DNA of 64,000 nucleotides from Stappia sp. (GTDB lineage: Bacteria; Pseudomonadota; Alphaproteobacteria; Rhizobiales; Stappiaceae), in NCBI RefSeq assembly GCF_040110915.1, contig NZ_CP157793.1, forward strand, positions 2,430,939 to 2,494,938, in the 5' to 3' direction. Position 1 is the first letter of the stretch; every line of letters begins with the position of its first letter. Made by a program: the position numbers and the translations under genes. Positions 56,121 through 64,000 of this stretch are shown piece after piece. Under the pieces are notes generated by a model, which saw only the letters and a list, made by a program, of their open reading frames with translations, was not told the origin of the DNA and did not search any database.

Positions 56121-57104
56121 AGACCTCCCCGCCGTCCTCCGCGCGGCCATCCGCGCGCCGCGGTCCCGCCGCCAGACGCGCGCGCATGTCCGCATCCAGG
56201 GCGGCGATGGCCGCGAAGGGCCCCGACGTCTCCGCGATCGCCCGCTCCACGTCGCAGCGCGCCCGTCCCACCGTGCCGAAGCGGCGGGTGATCGTGTCAT
56301 CCACCCAATGGCGCGCCTGGGCGCGCCGGCGCCTCGCGCATCGCCCGTCGGCCTCCGCGGCATCGAGATGCGTATCGCAGGCGGCGACGAAGGCGTCGAG
56401 CCCCTCCCCGCTCGCGGCCGACACCAGCAGCACCTCGGGCAAGGGCCCCGCGCCGGCGGGGCGCGACAGCGAAAGTGCCCCTTCCACATCCGCCCGCGCA
56501 CGGCGGGCGAGCGCGCCCATGTCGGCCTTGGTGACGGCGACGAGATCGGGCAGTTCCATCACGCCCGCCTTCATGAACTGAAGGCTGTCGCCGGATCCGG
56601 GCTGGATGCACAGGGCCAGCGTGTCGACGGCATGGACGACATCCGCCTCCGACTGGCCGATGCCGACCGATTCCACGATCACCCGGTCCATCACCGCGCG
56701 CATCAGCACGACGCCGGCGATGGCGTGATCCGACAGCCCGCCGAGACGGTCCCGCGCGGCCATGGAGCGCACGAAGACGCCTGTGTCCTCAGGATCGGTG
56801 CTGAGCCGCGTGCGGTCGCCGAGCAGCGCGCCGCCGGTGATCTGCGACGAGGGATCGACGGCGATCACGCCGACGGTCTCGCCACGGGCCCGAAAGGCCT
56901 TGATCAGCGCATTGGTCAGCGTCGACTTGCCCACGCCCGGCGGCCCGGTGAGACCGAGCACGCGGGCGCGCGCCGCGCCCTCGGCCGCGTCCAGAAAGCG
57001 CGCCAGCGCCTGTTGGTCGGTCTCGGTCTCGACCGCCGTGAGGGCGCGGGTCAGGGCTGCCTTGCCGCCCGCGCGCAGGGCCTCGACGGTGTCCGGACGG
57101 CGGA

Positions 57105-57108
<4 letters not shown>
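56110..57108 (-). CDS. meaB: MeaB-like GTPase
   Basis: A 332-residue G3E-family GTPase of the MeaB/ArgK type, which protects and reactivates methylmalonyl-CoA mutase. The P-loop is LTGPPGVGKSTLTNALI, with switch segments DPSSQITGGALLGDRTRL and ESVGIGQSEADVV. The ATG overlaps the ppdK stop (ATGA). The mutase itself is not in the window. The 3' end overlaps the convergent GGDEF-EAL gene by 11 bases. Confidence 0.92.
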
Positions 57109-59792
<2,684 letters not shown>

Positions 59793-60217
59793 TGCCCGCA
59801 CATCCCTTTCTCGGCGCCGCATCGCGGGCCCGTCCGCCCGCGTGCCGCGCCAGCACGCCACAGTCCGGTCGGGGCCGTCCCGTCCCGGACGTTCCCCCCT
59901 TAAATGATGCAGTGCATGAAACAAAGGGTTTTCCGCAAGGCGAAGCCCGCATCTCGTTGTCGCGGACGGGTTGCGCACCATATCTCGCAGGACGAAACGG
60001 GCACGGCGAGCGGCGCGGCCACCGGCGCACCCTGCGGCACGGTGCGCGGCCACCGGCGCACTCTGCGGCACGGTGCGCGGCCACCCCGGCGCACTTTGCG
60101 GCACAGTGACGGAGCGTCGCTTGCGGCGCGGACACAATACCGCCATGCTCGGCTCGACAAGTGAGGCGCGTGACTCGTGTCGCCATCAGCAAGATCCGGG
60201 GACCCAAGACCGACATC
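59793..60217. other. Divergent spacer between ppdK and the TPR gene
   Basis: This 425-base gap has no gene. It contains the 31-bp tandem repeat (60015-60109) and should hold the promoters of both divergent genes. Confidence 0.5.
60015..60109. repeat. 31-bp tandem repeat, three copies
   Basis: Three head-to-tail copies (60015-60045, 60046-60076, 60077-60109) of a unit beginning GCGGCCACCGGCGCAC and containing TGCGGCAC. The first two differ at one base; the third has a 2-base insertion and further changes. It is non-coding. Confidence 0.85.
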
Positions 60218-62023
60218 ATGATCCGATCCCGCTCCACTCCCCCGCCCCGCTCCACGCCGCTGCACGGATCCGCGCGCGGCCCTGTCGCGGCGGTGCTCGC
60301 CATCGCGATGACGCTCGCAACGACGCTGCCGGCCGCGACCCCCGCCTCGGCCGAGATCGCCAGCCAGCCGACCGGCACGGAGGCCGGGCTCCCGATCACG
60401 CTCAGCGGCAGCTATCTCTCCGGACGGCTCGCCGGTCAGTCCCGGGATCTCGCCAATGCCGCCGCCTTTTTCGGCGAGGCGCTGGACCAGGACCCGGGCA
60501 ACCCGTTCCTGCTCGACCGGACCTTCGTGCTGAAACTCGCCAACGGCGATCTGGCCGACGCCCTCACCCTTGCCGAGCGGCTGTTCGCCGAACAGCCCGA
60601 TCATTTCCTGGCGCGCCTGATGGTCGCGGCCGAGGCGCTGCGCGACAACCGCGCCGCCGCCGCCCGCGAATATCTCGAGAACGAGGGGCGCGGCCCGCTC
60701 GCGGCGCTTGCCTCCGGGCTGGTCGCCGCCTGGGCGCTGGAGGCCAAGGCCGAGACGGATCTCGCCCTCGACACGATCGCAGCCCTCGACGGCCCGGACT
60801 GGTACACGGTCTTCATGGCCTATCACTCGGCCCTAATCCAGGATCACGCCGGCCGGCTGGAGGCCGCGCGCGACAATCTGGCCATCGCGACGGAGGCAGA
60901 CCCCGGCGCGCTCAGGGTCACGGATGCCTATGCGCGGGTGCTGGCCCGCCTCGGCGAGCGCGACGCGGCGCTCAAGGTGCTCGACGACTACAACACCTTG
61001 CTGCGCGGACATCCGATGATCCTCGCGACGCGCGAGGCCATCGCCTCCGGCGCGGAACTCGGCACCGTCGCCCGCGATCCGGTGAGCGGGGCGGCGGAGG
61101 TCCTCTACGGGCTGGGCGCGGCCCTTGCCCGCGACGGCGGCGAGGAACTGGCGGCCGTCTTCCTCCAGCTGTCGCTGCACCTCGACCGCGATGCCGACGT
61201 GGCGGCCATCGCGCTGGCCGGGCTGTTCGATCAGCTCGGCAAGTTCGACCGCTCGATCCAGGTGCTGGAGGGCATTTCCGACACCTCGCCCCTGAAGCGC
61301 GACGCGGAAATCCAGATCGGCATCAATTACAACGCGCTGGAAAACCTCGAGGAGTCCCGCGCGCATCTGGAAGCGCTCGTGGAAAGCGACCCGAGCGACC
61401 TGGACGCGATCACCGCGCTCGGCAACGTGCTGCGCTCGCACAAGCTGTTCGAGGAGGCCGAAGAGGTCTACAGCCGCGGCATCGCGACCATCGACGCGCC
61501 CGCGGAAGAGCACTGGCCGCTCTACTACTACCGGGGCATCTGCCGCGAGCGGCTGAAGAACTGGGGGCCGGCGGAAGCCGATTTCCGGCAGTCGCTGGCG
61601 CTGTCGGCGGAGCAGCCGCTGGTCCTCAACTATCTGGGCTATTCGCTGGTCGACCGGGGCCTGAAGCTGCCCGAGGCGCTCGACATGATCCGCAAGGCCG
61701 TCGATCTGCGCCCGCGCGACGGCTACATCGTCGACAGCCTCGGCTGGGCCTACTACCGGCTCGGCCGCTACGAGGAAGCCGTGCGGGAGCTGGAACGGGC
61801 CGTGGAACTGCGCCCCGAGGATCCGATCATCAACGATCACCTCGGCGATGCCTACTGGAAGGTGGGACGTCGGATCGAGGCCCGCTTCCAGTGGAATCAT
61901 GCCCGCGATCTCGATCCGGAGCCGGAGGAACTGCCGAAGATCCTCGAGAAGATCGAAAACGGTCTGCCCGAGGAGAACGGCACGCCGGCCGCCGCCACGG
62001 ACCCGGCGCAAAACGGCGGCTGA
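60218..62023 (+). CDS. Large TPR-repeat protein with signal peptide
   Basis: A 601-residue protein. A signal peptide (about residues 22-46, cleavage near ASA-E) leads into tandem TPR repeats that fill the rest, such as LPEALDMIRKAVDLRPRDGYIVDSLGWAYYRLGRYEEAVRELERAVELRPEDPIINDHLGDAYWK. It acts as a periplasmic scaffold; its partners are unknown. ispE follows 10 bases later. ATG 60218 is preferred over a GTG start at 60161. Confidence 0.9.
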   Translation: MIRSRSTPPPRSTPLHGSARGPVAAVLAIAMTLATTLPAATPASAEIASQPTGTEAGLPITLSGSYLSGRLAGQSRDLANAAAFFGEALDQDPGNPFLLDRTFVLKLANGDLADALTLAERLFAEQPDHFLARLMVAAEALRDNRAAAAREYLENEGRGPLAALASGLVAAWALEAKAETDLALDTIAALDGPDWYTVFMAYHSALIQDHAGRLEAARDNLAIATEADPGALRVTDAYARVLARLGERDAALKVLDDYNTLLRGHPMILATREAIASGAELGTVARDPVSGAAEVLYGLGAALARDGGEELAAVFLQLSLHLDRDADVAAIALAGLFDQLGKFDRSIQVLEGISDTSPLKRDAEIQIGINYNALENLEESRAHLEALVESDPSDLDAITALGNVLRSHKLFEEAEEVYSRGIATIDAPAEEHWPLYYYRGICRERLKNWGPAEADFRQSLALSAEQPLVLNYLGYSLVDRGLKLPEALDMIRKAVDLRPRDGYIVDSLGWAYYRLGRYEEAVRELERAVELRPEDPIINDHLGDAYWKVGRRIEARFQWNHARDLDPEPEELPKILEKIENGLPEENGTPAAATDPAQNGG

Positions 62024-62033
62024 GATCGACGAC

Positions 62034-62957
62034 ATGTCCCTGCCCGCGTCTTCCGGGTCCGCCGGTGTTCCCGCGCGTCTTGCCCGCGCCAAGATCAACT
62101 ACGCCCTGCATGTCACCGGGCGGCGCGACGACGGCTACCACCTGATCGACACGCTCGCCGCCTTCCCGGCCATCGGCGACCGGCTTGCGCTGCGCCCCGC
62201 CCCGGCGCCCGGTCTGGCAGTGAGCGGCCGTTTCGCCGCCGCCCTCGAGGCAGCCGGCCCGACGGACGACAATCTCGTCTGGAAGGCCGCCCGCCGTCTG
62301 GCGGCGCATCTGGGACGCGAGACGCCCGATGTCGCCCTCGATCTCAAGAAAACCCTGCCCGTCGCATCCGGCATCGGCGGCGGCTCGGCCGATGCGGCGG
62401 CCGCCCTGATGTTGCTGCGCGACCTTTGGCAGCCGGATCTCGCGGACGACGACCTCGCGGCGCTTGCCCTGGAGCTCGGCGCCGACGTGCCGATGTGCCT
62501 GGCCTCCCGGCCGGTGCGCGCCTCCGGCATCGGCGAGGTGCTGAGCCCGCTCAGCCCCTTCCCCGCGCATGCCGTGCTGCTGGTCAATCCCGGCGTCGCC
62601 GTGTCGACGCCCGCCGTCTTCAAGGCGCTGGAGAGGCGCGACAATGCCCCGCTTCCCGCCATCGACGACGCCGGTTTCGCCAGCCGCGAGGCGCTGTGGT
62701 CCTGGCTTGGCGGCACGCGCAACGACCTTCAGGCGGCAGCACTTGCGCTCGCGCCGGAGATCGGCACGGTGCTGTCGGCGCTTGAGGGCCTCGATGCCGT
62801 GCGCGTCGCGCGCATGTCCGGCTCCGGCGCGACCTGCTTCGCCCTGTTCGACGATCTCGCCGCCGCGCAGGCGGGAGAGACGCGGCTGCGGAGCGCGCAT
62901 GCGGACTGGTGGATCGCCGCCGCGCCGGTCGCGGCCGTCGCGCCGCCGTCCCGCTGA
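62034..62957 (+). CDS. ispE: 4-diphosphocytidyl-2-C-methyl-D-erythritol kinase
   Basis: The 307-residue GHMP kinase of the MEP isoprenoid pathway. It opens with ARAKINYALHVTGRRDDGYHLIDTL, has the ATP loop LPVASGIGGGSADAAAAL and the third motif RMSGSGATCFALF. It begins 10 bases after the TPR gene, an arrangement often seen in related genomes. Confidence 0.96.
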   Translation: MSLPASSGSAGVPARLARAKINYALHVTGRRDDGYHLIDTLAAFPAIGDRLALRPAPAPGLAVSGRFAAALEAAGPTDDNLVWKAARRLAAHLGRETPDVALDLKKTLPVASGIGGGSADAAAALMLLRDLWQPDLADDDLAALALELGADVPMCLASRPVRASGIGEVLSPLSPFPAHAVLLVNPGVAVSTPAVFKALERRDNAPLPAIDDAGFASREALWSWLGGTRNDLQAAALALAPEIGTVLSALEGLDAVRVARMSGSGATCFALFDDLAAAQAGETRLRSAHADWWIAAAPVAAVAPPSR

Positions 62958-63232
62958 GGCGCCCAGCCGTCGCAGCGGCGCCTCTTCCGAAGTGCCTGCC
63001 ACGCAGGCCTGCCGCTGCGTCGCCCGTCCGTCGCTGCATTTTGCGCGTCTCAGGTCGGGATTTTTCTGTTTCGCGCCGGTTTCCACGGTGGTACGGCCTG
63101 CGACGAATGCCAAGACTTGCAAGCCGTCCGGCCGCCGGCGTCGAGACCACGACGCCCGACCGCGACGGCCGGGCACCATCCTGCATTCGAGCATCCTGCA
63201 ATCATGACAGTCGCGAACCGGGGAAACCGTCG
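62958..63232. other. ispE-purU spacer
   Basis: A 275-base gap without a credible gene. It presumably holds the purU promoter, but I cannot point to an element. Confidence 0.35.
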
Positions 63233-64000
63233 ATGACCGCCTTCGCTCTTACCGTCACCTGCGCCTCCCGGCGCGGGATCGTCGCCGCGATCTCGTCCTA
63301 TCTGGCCGACAACGGCTGCAACATCACCGACGCCGCCCAGTTCGACGACAAGGAGACGGGCCGCTTCTTCATGCGGGTCAGCTTCAATTCCGAGACCGGC
63401 GCGACGCTCGACGGGCTTCAGGACGGCTTCGCCGAGCGCGCGAAGAGCCTCGACATGGACTACACCTTCTTCGACGAATCGGCGCGGATGAAGGTCCTGA
63501 TCATGGTCTCGCGCTTCGGCCATTGTCTCAACGACCTGCTCTACCGCTGGCGCATCGGCGCCCTGCCGATCGACATCGTCGGCGTCGTCTCGAACCACCT
63601 CGACTACCAGAAAGTCGTGGTGAACCACGACATTCCCTTCCACTACATCAAGGTGACAAAGGCCAACAAGGCCGAGGCCGAGGCCCGGCAGATGGCCATC
63701 ATCGAGGAAACCGGCGCCGAGCTGATCGTGCTGGCGCGCTACATGCAGGTGCTGTCGGAGCAGATGTGCGCCGCCATGTCGGGCCGCATCATCAACATTC
63801 ACCACTCGTTCCTGCCGAGCTTCAAGGGCGCCAATCCCTACAAGCAGGCCTTCGAGCGCGGCGTGAAGCTGATCGGCGCGACGTCCCACTATGTCACCAC
63901 CGATCTCGACGAGGGGCCGATCATCGAGCAGGACACGGTCCGGGTGACCCACGCGCAGTCGCCGGAGGACTACATCTCGCTCGGCCGCGACGTGGAAAGC
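63233..64000 (+). CDS. purU: Formyltetrahydrofolate deformylase (runs off the window)
   Basis: The first 256 residues of PurU, which hydrolyses 10-formyl-THF to formate and THF. The N-terminal ACT domain (residues 1-80, FALTVTCASRRGIVAAISSYLADNGCNI) is followed by the formyltransferase fold with VSNHLDYQKVVV, NIHHSFLPSFKGANPY and the ATSHYVTTDLDEGPIIEQD active-site segment. The frame is open to the window end; only about 30 residues are missing. Confidence 0.95.
   Translation, partial: MTAFALTVTCASRRGIVAAISSYLADNGCNITDAAQFDDKETGRFFMRVSFNSETGATLDGLQDGFAERAKSLDMDYTFFDESARMKVLIMVSRFGHCLNDLLYRWRIGALPIDIVGVVSNHLDYQKVVVNHDIPFHYIKVTKANKAEAEARQMAIIEETGAELIVLARYMQVLSEQMCAAMSGRIINIHHSFLPSFKGANPYKQAFERGVKLIGATSHYVTTDLDEGPIIEQDTVRVTHAQSPEDYISLGRDVES

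Noticed and set aside
60015..60109. CRISPR array
   Set aside because: The 31-bp units are directly adjacent with no spacers between them, so this is a plain tandem repeat; no cas genes are present.

Overview
The window is a GC-rich chromosomal stretch from an alphaproteobacterium, most likely order Hyphomicrobiales (Rhizobiales). I base this on family content (DUF2336, DUF3126, a periplasmic C93-type cysteine peptidase, tandem PilZ, a CheY-like regulator with PDRR/PERR motifs), on several TTAA-N7-TTAA boxes of the kind the cell-cycle regulator CtrA binds, and on a palindromic intergenic repeat of a kind common in this group. Genus cannot be read from the sequence alone. There are no rRNA genes, CRISPR arrays, transposases or prophage modules.

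Layout. 1-7300 is the classical transcription/translation block read on the minus strand: tRNA-Tyr, tRNA-Gly, tuf, tRNA-Trp, secE, nusG, rplK, rplA, rplJ, rplL and the 5' part of rpoB, with a strong stem-loop between rplL and rpoB. 7500-12400 carries rlmB, tRNA-Thr, pyrE, two c-type cytochromes, cutA and nadK. 12500-16400 is a signalling patch (receiver protein, Hpt protein, DUF2336 protein, lytic transglycosylase) with CtrA-type sites. 16500-23700 holds a MaoC/CitE pair, a flavin reductase/nitroreductase pair, a three-module secreted protein, an acyltransferase and thrS.

23850-25220 is the clearest foreign-looking insert: AT-rich, with a lipoprotein that keeps the secreted phospholipase A2 signature and, 3 bases downstream, a small membrane protein. 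Next to it is a two-gene unit of a GNAT-C39 peptidase fusion and a RimK-like ATP-grasp ligase, a probable peptide-ligation system. 27900-31800 has yidD, an IscU-like protein, folE, hisI, a CBS protein and a rhomboid protease. 32200-37400 combines a PAS protein, a tandem PilZ protein, a LapG-like cysteine peptidase whose Shine-Dalgarno lies in a perfect hairpin, a gamma-carbonic anhydrase and small membrane proteins with CtrA-type boxes. 37500-48500 is mostly metabolism and envelope genes (cysE, enoyl-CoA hydratase, two hydrolases, a FAD monooxygenase, a CinA-like protein, gpt, an L,D-transpeptidase, sfsA, trkH, tRNA-Leu).

48800-53800 has map and radC, then a tightly packed light/oxidative-stress unit: glutathione peroxidase, DUF393, DUF427, photolyase/cryptochrome and DUF2256. 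53850-64000 has a CHASE4-GGDEF-EAL protein, meaB overlapping ppdK, a large TPR protein, ispE and the start of purU, which runs off the end.

Functions are assigned from recognisable motifs and gene order read by eye; no database search was run.
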